Part shown: positions 1 through 11,600 of the stretch, piece after piece
How positions within the stretch are numbered: position 1 is the stretch's first letter
How the letters are laid out: every line of letters starts with the position of its first letter
Source of the DNA: Tetracentron sinense
Lineage: Eukaryota; Streptophyta; Magnoliopsida; Trochodendrales; Trochodendraceae
DNA length: 64,000 nt
Assembly (NCBI GenBank): GCA_015143295.1
Contig: CM026565.1
Coordinates: forward strand, 15,684,041-15,748,040
Direction of reading: 5' to 3'
Notes under the pieces: model-generated
Told to the model about the DNA's origin: nothing
What the model saw: the letters and a program-made list of their open reading frames with translations, nothing else
Database searches by the model: none
Program-made: the position numbers and the translations under genes

Positions 1-231
1 CTGCCTTAAAATCTCACGACGTACCCGAGCCGGTACTGCAAGCTCCATCGGAGACGGGGGAGGCATCCAGGCAGTTCCGTCCGGATTTATCCGGACAGCC
101 TTCGGCTTAATGGCCGCCTTGATTCGCTGAGTCATCCCAAGCCACTGTGGATAACGGCGACTCAATATGGCTGCCATCTGCTCATAATGCTGCCAATCCT
201 CCTTAGTGGGGACTCTGTGCATTAACGGCAT
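1..231 (-). CDS. Open frame in element A, runs off left edge
   Basis: A frame of 77 codons starts at an ATG (231-229) about 150 bases after the primer-binding site and stays open to the edge. The product begins MPLMHRVPTKEDW and has a proline-rich MPPPSP stretch. Position after the primer-binding site suits the start of gag or an extra 5' frame, but I see no known gag motif and it does not resemble element B's gag start. Confidence 0.35.
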   Translation of the reverse strand, partial: MPLMHRVPTKEDWQHYEQMAAILSRRYPQWLGMTQRIKAAIKPKAVRINPDGTAWMPPPSPMELAVPARVRREILRQ

Positions 232-376
232 CCCTGCACATACGCACAATTTCCAAATCACTATCTGATTTCGAAATAGGTGATGTACAGTAATACATCT
301 AACCACACAACTAAAAATCATGTACTACGGTATGTCATGAACAAGTATGGTTTGTTATGATGGTTATTGCTCTTAG

Positions 377-388
377 GCTTTGATACCA
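377..388 (-). other. Primer-binding site of element A
   Basis: The minus strand reads TGGTATCAAAGC two bases after the LTR end. This is the usual plant primer-binding site for initiator Met tRNA (TGGTATCAGAGC) with one difference. It fixes the element's direction and the LTR's inner edge. Confidence 0.85.
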
Positions 389-390
389 AT

Positions 391-3207
391 TGTGACGCCC
401 CGAACCCGCGCCTAGGGAATCAAGTTCCGAGACGCGTGTCCGTTCGTCAAATCATGCAAGCGGAAGACTTTACCCGCAAAAATACGGGAAATTTAAACAT
501 TTATCAGATGCTCCCAAAAAGCAAATAATACCTGTCATCACAATAGCCATCATACAAACCATATACCTGTATTATTTACATCAAGTTTGTTTTACAAAAG
601 TAGGCGCCTCTATCACGCCAGGTACAACTTGTACAAGCTTCCAAAATGTCCAGATAGACTTTTCACTTACTGGTCAGCAGCTCCAAGATCTGCTGACACA
701 AAAAGTCAGTGAGCTATGAAGCCCAATAAAACCACAATCCTTCTAAACTATTTTCCACATAATAACACGCATCAATAATGATATAATAAGCAGTTCAATT
801 TGCATGTTACAGTAAAATAGAACAGTATATAATAAATTGTGACCCAAGGTCACTTAGGGTTACGTCACCCTAACAGAGGTTCCCGACCTCACATTACTTT
901 CCAATTATGAGGTTCAGTTATGAATGTATTATATTACCAAATTATCGTTTCAATCATCAATCATGTTTCATTTCGAGTCCTAAGACTCTATTAATTGGCC
1001 ACAGCCCACAAATGTTTAGCTTAAAGTCTCTAAATCATAACCATAATACATTGAGTCATTTAGACTCACACACGCTGTTCCGGCTTTCACCCGAACATGA
1101 CAAAACCTTGGGTATACCAACCCAACTCACCTGGAATCCGATGATTCCATACCGAACTATGAGTCCACCAACTCAAACAAATACACCAACTCTGAGTATA
1201 CCAACTCAGACCACTTCGTATCCGAAGCTTACACACACAACATGGGCATTCACCCAATAAGGACATATTTTTCCATTCAATTGACTGGCCACATCTACCG
1301 TGTATTCGCCGCCATCGCCCTGGGTATCAGTTATGAAGGAACCCCGACCAACCTGCCTACCGTCACCTTCTGGCTAGTCTACGGAGGAACCCCGACATCT
1401 ATACCAATGCTGACATCTCCTGACGTTCCACCAAGAAGGGACCACGATAGACACGGTGCCGACATCTTCTAACCCATCCAGAGAGGAACCCCGGACTATA
1501 CACTATCTGATGTTTAGCCACTTTAAACTCCCTAGGACTCCGACATCTCCTGACTACCAGTCACGGAGGAACCACGAGCCATGCAGGACACCGCCACTCC
1601 TGACTTAGTCCAAGAGGCACCACGGACGACCTAGACAAACAGACCGACATCTCTCGACTATCAGTCGCGGAGGAACCCCGGGCCTTACTGGGCACCGTCT
1701 CTCCTGACCTAGTCAAAGAGGAACCACAGACTATACTTAACCCTGGTTAGATTTTCTAACCACAGGTTAACCCCAGTTAACCCAAGCCTCGCTTGATTAA
1801 CTGAAATACTTGGGCCTCGCGCCCGTGAACCAACTCCGGTAACACACCGTCCCGTTAGGGAACGTTTTCAAGCTAATGGATGTCTCCATAGCCTTACAAG
1901 ACATGCAAAACAACTTTTCGTCACCCTAGAGTGACGATACAATTTACCCGGGACCCGATCTGGGCTCCCCGAGGGACCACATAAAATCACAACATCATAT
2001 AGGGGTCTTCGACCCTTTTTCATTCACGTCAAAACACATGCATATACATCACATGAAATAATATAGCAAAATAAGTGGAAAAAGGAGAAGAAAAGAGAGG
2101 GGTTTTACTTGCTTCACGCGTTTCGAGGCGACTAGAGTCGAAACGGACACCGCCAACGCGCTCGGAAGGATGATCAACCCCAAGGTAGAGCGCATGCAAC
2201 TTTCTCTCTTAACTTTCTCTCTCTACCTTTTTCTCTTTCTCTCTCTACACGCAAAACGAGACGCCGGAGAGAAAATCAGACGCCGCCAACGCGTCGGGGA
2301 CGTCGAAAAACCTCAAGGAGACCTCCCTTTCCCTTTCTCTCTCTTCCTTTCTCTCTCCTCTTTCTCTCTCTTCCTTTCTCTCTCCTCACTTTCTCTCTCT
2401 AAAATGGTTGGGGCAGCATACTGTGTCTGCAGCTCTAAACCGTGAGCAAATGAGGGGCTGACCTTCATTTATATAAACCTTAAATGGGGTTTAGATCATG
2501 TGCAAAAGCACATGATCCATTTGGTGTGGAAAGGTGTGGTTGACCAAGTCAACCACTTTGACTAGTTTGACCAGTTTGACTGGATTTTCCCATTTTTCAT
2601 GCATATATCCTTTGAAACCCTATTATATAACGCCTGATAGTGATGAAACTTCAGGTGACCGAACTTGGGACAGCTCGACACCTACTGTAAAAATTTCGGA
2701 GAAAAATACTGAGTTTTGACAGCTACACTTTAGTCCGGAAGAAAATTGCAAAACCCACTAATTTCCTGATTTCGAACACAAAACAGGCCGCCGTTTCTTC
2801 GTTTGAGATAACTAACTGCCGTGACGACAGACATTAGTCCCCACGGCCGACCGACACGCATTAGTGCTAACCGCACGGATTTCTATTAGGATCTCCAACA
2901 GATATTGGGTCCCACTTAATTTCTGGAAATATGGAAATTTTCTCATTTTTCTCAATTTTATCACACATAATGGCCCCGCGGTCCCGCGAAATGATACCTG
3001 ACGGAACCGATATGGTAGGGGTGTGTCCCGGCAGTCGACCGGCACACGGTGTGTGATTTTCACCAAAAGATACTGAAATTTCCTCGGTGCACTTCAATCT
3101 CGAGCAAAGTTCATTTTTTATTAATTTAACAAATAATTAACTAATTAACCTCCATTAAGGACCCATAAACACATAATTTTATTATATTAAAATTCCGGGT
3201 CGTTACA
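391..3207 (-). repeat. 5' LTR of element A (2.8 kb)
   Basis: Read on the minus strand the LTR starts TGTAACGACCCGG and ends GGGGCGTCACA, a TG...CA pair next to a tRNA-type primer-binding site. The part at 1250-1740 is a run of short degenerate repeats built around GGAACCCCG, matching in position the arrays in the LTR of element B. A CT-rich low-complexity block fills about 2190-2400. Short open frames here are repeat artefacts. Confidence 0.8.
2468..2477 (-). promoter_or_regulatory. Putative TATA box of element A LTR
   Basis: TTTATATAAA lies in the LTR, followed on the minus strand by a GC-richer leader and then the purine-rich tract at 2400-2190. Element B has TATATAAA before a GA-rich leader in the same relative place (24421). 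Confidence 0.5.
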
Positions 3208-4103
3208 GTTCACATTTATGTTTATTTCTAATTTTTTAATAAAATATCATTTTAACTAAAATTTAAGTATTAATGGTACCTTTTAATTACTAACTGTACA
3301 TGTCACACATTTATGTTCATGTGAGATCAGGAAAGCCCACTATAGCTAGACTTCTAATGGGGCTCCCTCTATGGGCCTTAGATGAGGCTTTGCTCCTTCT
3401 GGATATGTTAACTGTTGGATTCTCAACATACTCATCGAATCTCTCCTTCTTTGAAGAACTCGTCCTCATCAAGTTTTGGTACAGGGATGCTTCTTTAATT
3501 CCATGTATCATGGCCTTGTTGAAAGCTACAACTTCCTTTAGTTTTTGTTGGACTTGAGCCATCCCTTGAATTGAAATTTGCTTGCAAGATGCTCTAATAT
3601 CGGCCTCGTTATTCTATGCATTCCCATATCCTTCTCGTCAGGCAAACTTCTCGGGCACATGAAGTCACTTATTCTTAATGTACCTTCTTAACAGGGCTTC
3701 TGAGGTTTCAGTATGGTTCTCCTGTCGTTGTGCTGGAAAGCGTGTGTTCCCCCATCCATCATGCAACTTGTGGTGATACTGGCAGCTCTTTCATCAACTT
3801 GAGCACCTTTCCTTGAGTTTGACCACCCGTGGGATTATTCAATATGGTGTTTGTATTCTCCATTAGGAATTCTATCCTCCCTTTGAGCTTTAGAAGATTT
3901 TCATCTTGCTTAGCTTGAGAGAGTTATGTAAGATTTACCAATTAACACTCTTAGTATGCACCATATCTTGTCAGATTCCTAGATGAAGGAATTCACTATG
4001 ATATCGATCAAATTTGGATTCGTACTACTCATTAGCGGGCCTCATGGCCTTTTAACTGTTGTAATCTTAAGAATATATACTTTTTCTATGTAAGAGGTTT
4101 CCT
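3208..4103. other. Intergenic or intronic DNA with a coding-like relic
   Basis: No host gene recognised. A minus-strand frame at 3317-3562 (starts MAQVQQKLKEVVAFNKAM) is rich in charged residues and could be a worn retroelement gag fragment; flanking sequence on that strand (to about 4040) has short coding-like pieces in several frames. No terminal repeats or target duplication were found. Confidence 0.3.
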
Positions 4104-4112
4104 AAGGTTCTA

Positions 4113-5268
4113 TTTATTTTTTGCTGATCGGTAAAAGAAAATTATATTAACAAGAAAAGGGAATACATGGGGAGGTTCATCAGATATTGAACATACAAAA
4201 CGAAAAGGACAGATAACCAATGTATCTTACCCCAAAGCTACTATCACTAAGCACATTTCACCGAGCTCGCCTCCTTAATCGCACGCCAAGTCCTAATAAG
4301 CTTGGTGATATGCAATCAGGTTTCACCAATGGAACAAGAAATATTATCAAAAGCCTTGGCTAATAGATGCTTTCTAAGCTTGTTTGAGGAGATGGTGGAC
4401 AACTCTTGGTTGCACCATTGCTCTCTAGTCATATGGATCCGGGAAAAGTTTTTCTCTCTCTTTGGAGTGCAATGGGTTTTTCTAGAAGCTTTAAAGACTT
4501 TACATCTAGTTAGGTTATTAGCGATCTTGGCACTTCAATTAGTATTGTGTGGTACATGTTCCCTGGGGCCTTATATTAGGGTGTTTGGGAGGAAAGGATC
4601 AGAAGTGAGGATTTTATTCGGGGCTGGTGTCCATAGGAAGAACAAGATCTTAGGTGGAATACCTGGATTTGATATAACCATGCCAGGAAAAGGTAGACTT
4701 TGGCTATCTTAGAAGGATTGAAAGAAGGATTTCACTTTGTAACGGTCTTTACTGTCTTTGGTCCAAACTCTGTCATCACCGTCTGGTAGATTGATTGAAT
4801 TCAAAAAAAGGATGATGGGGATCAGCCCCTCAAAGTTTACAATAAGAGAAAGAAAAGTAATGGAAATGGAGTTTACATCAGAGGAGTCGGATGATTTATG
4901 TCATCTCCCAATCATTAAGCCCCTTAATTGCGACAACCAAATAATCTTGTTGGGAATAGCTTTAAAACAAGATTCAACCTTACACTTCTTATTTTGTGCA
5001 AATAGTGGTTGCTAAACTCCCTTCTAAATGGCTCTTGCCAACACTAGAATCTTCCCTTAATAAGACCTGATTGCGTCTACCCACCTTGAACCTCATGAAA
5101 GTGCAGAAGTCCTCCTTGATGCCCCCAATAGTTTTCCCCATACCCACCCCATGGGAACCTTTGACCTCTTTAGGCCCTCGAACTGAATATTCCCGAATTT
5201 GTTGACAATTACCTTTTTCCCCCCTCTCTCTCTCCACCATACCAAAAAGAGCTTTGTTCATTTCTTGC
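4113..5268 (-). mobile_element. 5'-truncated L1 LINE remnant
   Basis: The plus-strand left edge TTTTTTGCTGATCGGTAAAAG is the reverse complement of the plant L1 tail seen in several other copies here (ACCGAT/ATCGATC followed by A's). The minus frame at 4989-5270 has the region after reverse transcriptase (HGVGMGKTI, RFKVGRRNQVLLRED), matching the usual KVGxGxxIxFWxDxW block. The zinc-binding region nearer the 3' end is too worn to read. A 9-bp direct repeat AAGGTTCTA flanks it (4104-4112 and 5269-5277). Confidence 0.7.
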
Positions 5269-5277
5269 AAGGTTCTA

Positions 5278-7118
5278 ACTCCTAACTAGGGGTGTGAATT
5301 TGGCCCCGTGGCCAAGCCCCAGTAAAAGCTCATTTTAAGCTCTATATTCAAGCCCTAAAGGTTATGGCCAGGCTCAAATGTAGAAGCCCATTTTTTGTGT
5401 GGGTTGGGATAGGGCTTGGTTAGTCAAAGCCCGGCCCCAACCTGAAGCATCTTTTGTACACACACACACACACACAGTACATACTTGAGTGACATGCCAT
5501 GAACTTCAATTGTCGCTTAGACATGCATCTGAAGAGGGGACTCTTGATCTGTCTAAAGTAAGAATTCAGACGGATGGTCTATTTTGCTCTTCGGAAGATA
5601 GGGGGTTGGGTTTACTAGATCTTTTAAAACCCACATTTACCTTTTATCGACCCATGTTATGCATTGGAGGATGTTGCCCTTGGTTTCTCACAGCCTGACT
5701 CTTATGTATTCCGCAAAGTGATATGACATACTTGAGCGACATGCCAACTCCAATTGTCGCTTTGACATGCATTGGAAGAGTGGACCTTATTGTTATGAGA
5801 AAATTGAGGAAATATGAGAAGAACATCCAAGCAGATGTAAAATTAAGAGCAGGATGAGTGGATGATAGAAAAGAGGAAATGCACCAATTCAAAAAAAATT
5901 AAACAGGATTTGGGGGTGCACAGTAAAGGTTTTTGCTGCATGATGCATATGAATTACTGAAATTTCATTCTGAGAACTTAGGCTCACACAAGAACTCAAG
6001 ACTTGTCATAAGAATTGTGGGATACCACTGGATGTTAGTAAAAAAATTTGACGCTTCACAAAAGATGAAGGCTAAATTGGATCTCAGAGAGGAGCCCTGA
6101 TGCCTGATGTCTGATGTTTTACTTATTGATTAATGACAAATTGAAGCTTTATATGGGTGGCCAACCTACTGCATTCCTCTATGAGGTTTGTCCAAGGCTG
6201 GGAATGCTAGAACGCGGTTGGCATGATTCCAAATGTTGATGTTGAATACTTGAATGAAGTGAACCAATTTCACACAAAAACTCTCCGCTGAGAAATTTAC
6301 ATACCTTACCTTGGTTTTGATGAATCTAACTGCCCATTCTATTGAATATCTTCACACAAAATCACCTTTAATATGTGACAGGCTTAAAGGATCAGCTGTA
6401 GGATTTCTTTCCTAAACCTGCAAATGCTGCAAAGTCTTATGTTCTGGAAAAAGAGAAAAAGGGCCAGGCGGAGAAAATCGAGATAGGGAGATGTGCGAAA
6501 GTGTGAGAAAGTTGTTCTACATGCACCAATGTTTTTTTTTCATTTTCAAAGAAAATTGTGAATAATAGTAAATGACCAGGATACCATGACAAGGGAAAAA
6601 ACGGGAATTGAAAAAGAGAGTAATGGACTCTAAACAGAAGCAAGTGACTTTATTTTTCTTTCACCCATTTCACCCATTCATAATGTGTTAGCCATCATGT
6701 TATGTGTCGTAATGAAGCTCACTTAAACTCCAACTGCCACAGGATAATATACATTTACCTTGTTATTTTATTTCCATACCCATTGATGTGTTAATACACT
6801 ACCATATCAGCCAACATTTTACACCATGCAGTATGCTCTTAGTTATGTTTTTGGGGGGTTTGCTTGATTTCTAACCAATTTGCTTGATTTTGAACTCATT
6901 TAGTGGTTGTTTGGTTGACCCAAATCTTGATTTTTAGTAACTACATAATTATTAAATTCGGTATTGGGATAATTATATAGTTAATTGCTGCCACGCCACT
7001 ACCTCCCCCACCTTGGGTCACCACTACCATCATCACATGGGGGCCGGGGCTACCACTGCCACACCACTACCACCAGCTGCACCATCCCCAACATTGCATC
7101 TTGCCAACACCATCTTGG
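5278..7118. other. Non-coding stretch with small repeats
   Basis: No gene recognised. It holds a (CA)n microsatellite at about 5458-5476 and a diverged direct repeat: 5484-5545 and 5730-5785 share ACTTGAG(T/C)GACATGCC and AATTGTCGCTT(T/A)GACATGCAT. A TAGGGGTGT motif near 5287 resembles one end of a hAT-type MITE but no partner end was found. Upstream CENP-O exons were looked for here and not found. Confidence 0.4.
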
Positions 7119-7126
7119 ATGAGCAC

Positions 7127-8042
7127 CATAGTTAGCAAATTCAGGGATGGGAAAAATACGCTATGGGATACATACTGGTATTATTTGAGTCAACCGTTGA
7201 AACAAATGATGAAAAATTCGGCCATAAGAAGTGGAGAGGCAAACAATCGGATGCGGATATGTTCGCGGATAAAATACGATTTTTTGTGGAAAATTTGGGA
7301 CCAAATTTATAAACTCAATTCCATCTCTTTCTTCGTAATTTGGGTACACCTTCTCTTTGTATATCAAATGGCCAACGAAAACCCTTGGTGACAAAGTTAT
7401 AATTACAATTTACAGTAACAACTAAATCAGAGTTTTATACACTATATCAAGAATTCTAGGATCCTAATAAAATAAATCTTAAGATAATGAGTGGAAATAG
7501 AGATTAGAACCTGAGAACATGCATTGTACAAATAATTTTTCTTTGAAGCATTTGAAAATATAAAAATGATGTTAGGAGCAAAGCAATTGTTTTTTAGTGA
7601 GTCTCAAGAGAAAATTGTGTGGTTGGAGAATTATTTGGGTTGTTTTGTAGATGGGCGTGAGAATAGGAGTTGGTCTCTTTTTCCATTTTTTTCGTTAAAA
7701 TTAATAGGCCTGTGAGAAAGAATCAAAACGTAGAATTTGAGATTAAGTTAAAATCGAGCAATGAAAGAAGATAGAGAGGGGGCTTACTCGCGGAAAATTC
7801 GAAGCAGCAGTGGAAGATCGCGATCAGTCTCGCGGCAAAAGGCCACAATCAGTTTGGTGGCAAGCGAAAAACATAAAGAGTTTTTGAAGACTTATAATTC
7901 AGATGTGTTAGTTTTGTGTGGGATAAAAAAAATTGCGAATTTTACATTATGTTTAAAAATCCATTGAAAAAGACATTTTAAAAAAAAAATTGGCCAGTTT
8001 GTGTGTATTATATCAGTATAATACGCAACTTTGCTAACTTTG
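7127..8042. mobile_element. Non-autonomous hAT-like DNA element
   Basis: Ends are inverted: left CATAGTTAGCAAATTC, right (reverse complement) CAAAGTTAGCAAAGTTG. The flanks form an 8-bp duplication with one mismatch, ATGAGCAC (7119-7126) and GTGAGCAC (8043-8050), the size used by hAT transposases. No transposase is seen in the 916 bases, so it would need a helper. Confidence 0.75.
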
Positions 8043-8050
8043 GTGAGCAC

Positions 8051-8607
8051 AAGAATTATTATTATGGCCCCACCCTGCCTCCGCTTTTCTCAGCACAACA
8101 TAGCCATCATACAACCATACGGGCATAAGTATAGTAAGCTCAAGTAGTATCAAATTTTAACGGGCCATCTAAAGAGTTCATTTAGATAATGTTACTTGCC
8201 AGAACTATGTTTTGAACAAATCTTAAGATTTTTTGAATCTTGATTAAGTCAATTAAATTGACATCCTAACAATGCCTTACACCTTCTGCTGATATTTAAT
8301 ATAAAGTTTATTGTTAATATAGTTCTTGATAAAAAAAAATAGGTTTTTCTACCCAGACTAGTATGAGAATTAAATTGATGTTTAAAATAGTTACCCTAGC
8401 TAGAGGAAGTTACTGACCTGACGATAGAACTTAGAAGTGTGAAATATTGTGTATATAATTGTGTGCTTATTCAGCCAACAAAAAATATTAAAAATAAAAA
8501 AATTGTGCGCTCAATATACGCTCAATATGAGTCAATGATAATTTTTAGCTCTAAATTTCATTGATAAAACATGTACTGAATTTTCACTTATTTTTTCTTG
8601 TGAGCAG
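8051..8607 (+). other. Intron sequence upstream of first visible exon
   Basis: AT-rich with no coding signal or terminal repeats. It ends in the acceptor TTTTTCTTGTGAGCAG. The previous exon of CENP-O is not visible, so the intron start is unknown. Confidence 0.5.
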
Positions 8608-8665
8608 GTAATTTGTTGTCTAGAAGGGGCAAGGATTGGCATACAGTATGAGACATCTTTTGCTG
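8608..8665 (+). CDS. CENPO: CENP-O exon (first visible)
   Basis: Follows TGAGCAG and ends before GTAATT. It encodes [16 protein letters not shown] and starts in phase 0. The last base G joins GC of the next exon to give Gly. Its 58 bases are too short to stand alone as an open frame; the fit to the next exon is what supports it. Confidence 0.8.
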
Positions 8666-11600
8666 GTAATTCGCAAGGAATATTTTATCGACTATTTGTT
8701 ACTAATAGTAATGATTAAACATGATGTACGTTTAATGTCATGTCACTCTTTACGACACCAATATTGTAACGGTTGTTTGTTACTAATAGTAATGGTCAAA
8801 CATGATATAAGTTCATCGTCATGTCACTCTTTATGACACAAGTTTCATTTGGGTGCCTACCTACTTATGCAGCTTCATCCAAAGATGGTGCCTGTTGCCT
8901 ATGTCAATAGATGGGCAGTGGAATTTTAAATAGTCTTGTTGAAAATGTGCCTTATGGTTCTATCAAAGTTAGCTTGATACAACCTTATTGCATGTATCCT
9001 TCTTTTGGATAGTGGCTGTATGTGCTTAGCATTACACTTATGTGTAATACATTCTGGTCCTAGCTGATTAAGAAAAAAAAAAATACTCACAGGAAATTTT
9101 ATGAACTTTGTAGCTACTTCTTCTATAGTGCACTTGTGTGTGATATTACTCTTCCCCTCCTTTGTTTAGAATTGTTATTTTCTTAAGATAAAAACTACAC
9201 TTTAATCTTCGTGAAAGTTGTGCATTTGTTGGGGCCAATGATATGAAATAGTAAATTCATTGTGTTTGAAATGCCATCTGTGCAAGCACTGGAGAATTTG
9301 ACTCATCTTTTTTTGTTTGTTTTTTTTTACACTTTTATAGGCGAACCTTGTGAGATATACCATTGTGTGCTTGAGAGCAAATCATTTCTTGAAAAGATGA
9401 CTGTCCTTGAACACACGGTTCCTTTCTTTCTGCCAATACGAGAAGCAGAAAATGATCTTCTCTCTTCCAACGCAATGGTAAGGCTGGTTTCTTAGATTTT
9501 CTTTATGTAACATTTACTGTTTTTTTATTTATTTATACTTGTTCCCATTCTTGCTCCTTACTCGACATCCTTTTGGGTGTTCCTTAAAACTGATTCAGCT
9601 GATAATTTACAAATTTCTTTCAGAAATTCATTGACTACGTTGGAGAACTTTTGCAGGCTTATGTTGATAGACGGGAACAGGTATGCTTCTAGTAGTTTTA
9701 AGGATAGCACTATTGTCTCACTACATGGGTAGTTCTCTCTTTTGGGAAAAATTCTGTAGCCTGTGTGATGTAGCCCAAGAGCATGGAGGTGTTCCAACTC
9801 TTAGTACACTTGCAACATGCCGACACACCAAATCAGTCCCTTCATCAAAGGAGGACCAAACTTTGTTGCACCTGCAAGGCACCGAATCATTCCCTTTCCA
9901 AGAAGAGAGATACATATGCAAGACAAAGAAAAATATTAAAGCAGAGTTTTAAACCCAGAGCGTTCATCTATCGGTAAAGGGGTATGGTTAGGTTAATTAG
10001 GTTTCCTCGTGGATCAACTCGGTTTGTTTGTTCCATCTTCCATGATGCAGATGACATCCTAAAAATGTTGTCGAAAAACACAGAAAGGAGAGTAGGACAA
10101 AATGGTTGACATTAGGGAATAGTAAAACAAATCAGGGAAAAATAAATAAAAGGAAACATGGGTTCTTCAAAGAAAATGAAAACTCTTATCTGCAACAATG
10201 ATAATTTTGAAGAAAATTGGGTCCCATGATGATTCTATAAACACCTCGCGAGTCATGATGCCATTTTGTAAATGTTCACTAGAGCTACTGGGTGGGAGTT
10301 CCCTCTTTCGAAACCCCAACTCTTTCTTGGAAAAGATCAAATTTTAAGTAATTGTTTCGCCGTTGGCTGTGATGCGTTCAAACGTAAGGCTGTCAACTGG
10401 CACGGCAAGCGACAGGTAAGACCTATCCCTTACCTATTTATGATTTCTTACCATCTTTATGCTTATCCTGTAGGGTGGGGTAAATTTTCCTTTACCCATA
10501 CCCTCCTGGGTACAGTAAAGATTTCCAATTACATATTGAGTAATCAGGTAATTGGATAAAATAACCACGTCAAATTTTTACCCGTTATGAAGCAATTTAC
10601 CTATTGGGTAATTGGATAATTGCGTAAAACTTAATAAATTTTCTTTAAATCAATTTAATTACGTATCTCGTTCCACAAACCATTCTATTTCATAAATACC
10701 ATCAAAATCATCAAACTACAAAATAGAAAAATAAATTCCAGCAAAACATGTCATCTTATAAAACTTCACACATCCACAAAACAAAAATATAATCTCATAA
10801 GATTAAACCCATCCTGCCATCCAAACCAAAAGGGTATATAACTAAATAGGATTTAGGGATATATGTGAAATTCTCAAATTACATTTGGATAATCGGGTAA
10901 AAGGGTAGTATAAGACTCTTTACCCATACCTAACCTATTTATTAACAGGTAAAGATTCCATTACCCATCCCTTACCTATTTATCAATCGGATAAGAAATC
11001 CTTATCATTGCCCTCCTAAGTCGAGTAGGGTAAGCCGGGTAAACGATTATCCAGTGACAGCCCTACTCAAACGGGAGAACTCAACCTGGACAGATCAACG
11101 AGCCAGCTGCAGGGGTTGAATGGTTTTCATGTTTGGAACAATTTTTATCTAGACGACTGTGTTGGAAAAAATTCTAACCACTGATCATCTAAGGTGTGAC
11201 ATATGCAGATCCAATGGATGTTTCATGCATCAAGAGCAGAAGAATTTTTAAATTTTAAACCCTCTTATTCCATTTCTCGGTGGAAGGAGTAAGATATTAT
11301 GGGAAATACTGACGTATGCATTATTTTTGGTCTTGGAGAGGAAGGAATGACTTGATATTTGAGGGGTTTGAGTCTCCTTTGCCTCAGCTTTGCTTCTCTA
11401 TCGAGTGGAGCTTGAGATTTTGGTTGACTTCTCTCCATAAAGTTTTGGTTGTTCATGGTTCTGATTTTTCTATAGATGGAATCTTATTGTTTTACTGTGA
11501 CTGAGTCTTTTTGGGAGTTCTCTGTTTTTGAGGAATTGCTGTCACTTGTAAATTCTTTCGTTCGTAATACATTTTTTTTAAAATTATTAAGGGGTCAGGA

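Larger units (their letters stand above)
1..3207 (-). mobile_element. Ty3/gypsy LTR retrotransposon A, 5' part
   Basis: A minus-strand LTR element enters from the left edge. Visible parts are the 5' LTR (391-3207), a primer-binding site next to it (377-388) and the first 376 bases of the internal region. The LTR begins TGTAACGACCC and its outer bases resemble those of element B (TATAACAACCC start, GGTTCGGGG near the end), so both probably belong to one Ty3/gypsy group with very long LTRs; a Tekay/Del-like chromovirus is my guess. The other LTR and all pol domains would lie left of the window, so completeness cannot be judged. It seems to sit upstream of, or in an intron of, the CENP-O gene. 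Confidence 0.8.

Noticed and set aside
907-1472. Plus-strand frames of 117 and 76 codons
   Set aside because: They lie inside the LTR of element A over short repeats (CCAACTC, GGAACCCCG); no protein motif.
2170-2445. Plus-strand 91-codon frame rich in Leu, Ser and Phe
   Set aside because: Product of CT-rich low-complexity LTR DNA.
4302-4712. 136-codon plus-strand frame
   Set aside because: It is the wrong strand of a LINE remnant; the minus strand carries the LINE motifs.
7761-7967. Possible upstream CENP-O exon (charged 68-codon frame)
   Set aside because: No family resemblance, and it lies inside the hAT-like element 7127-8042.
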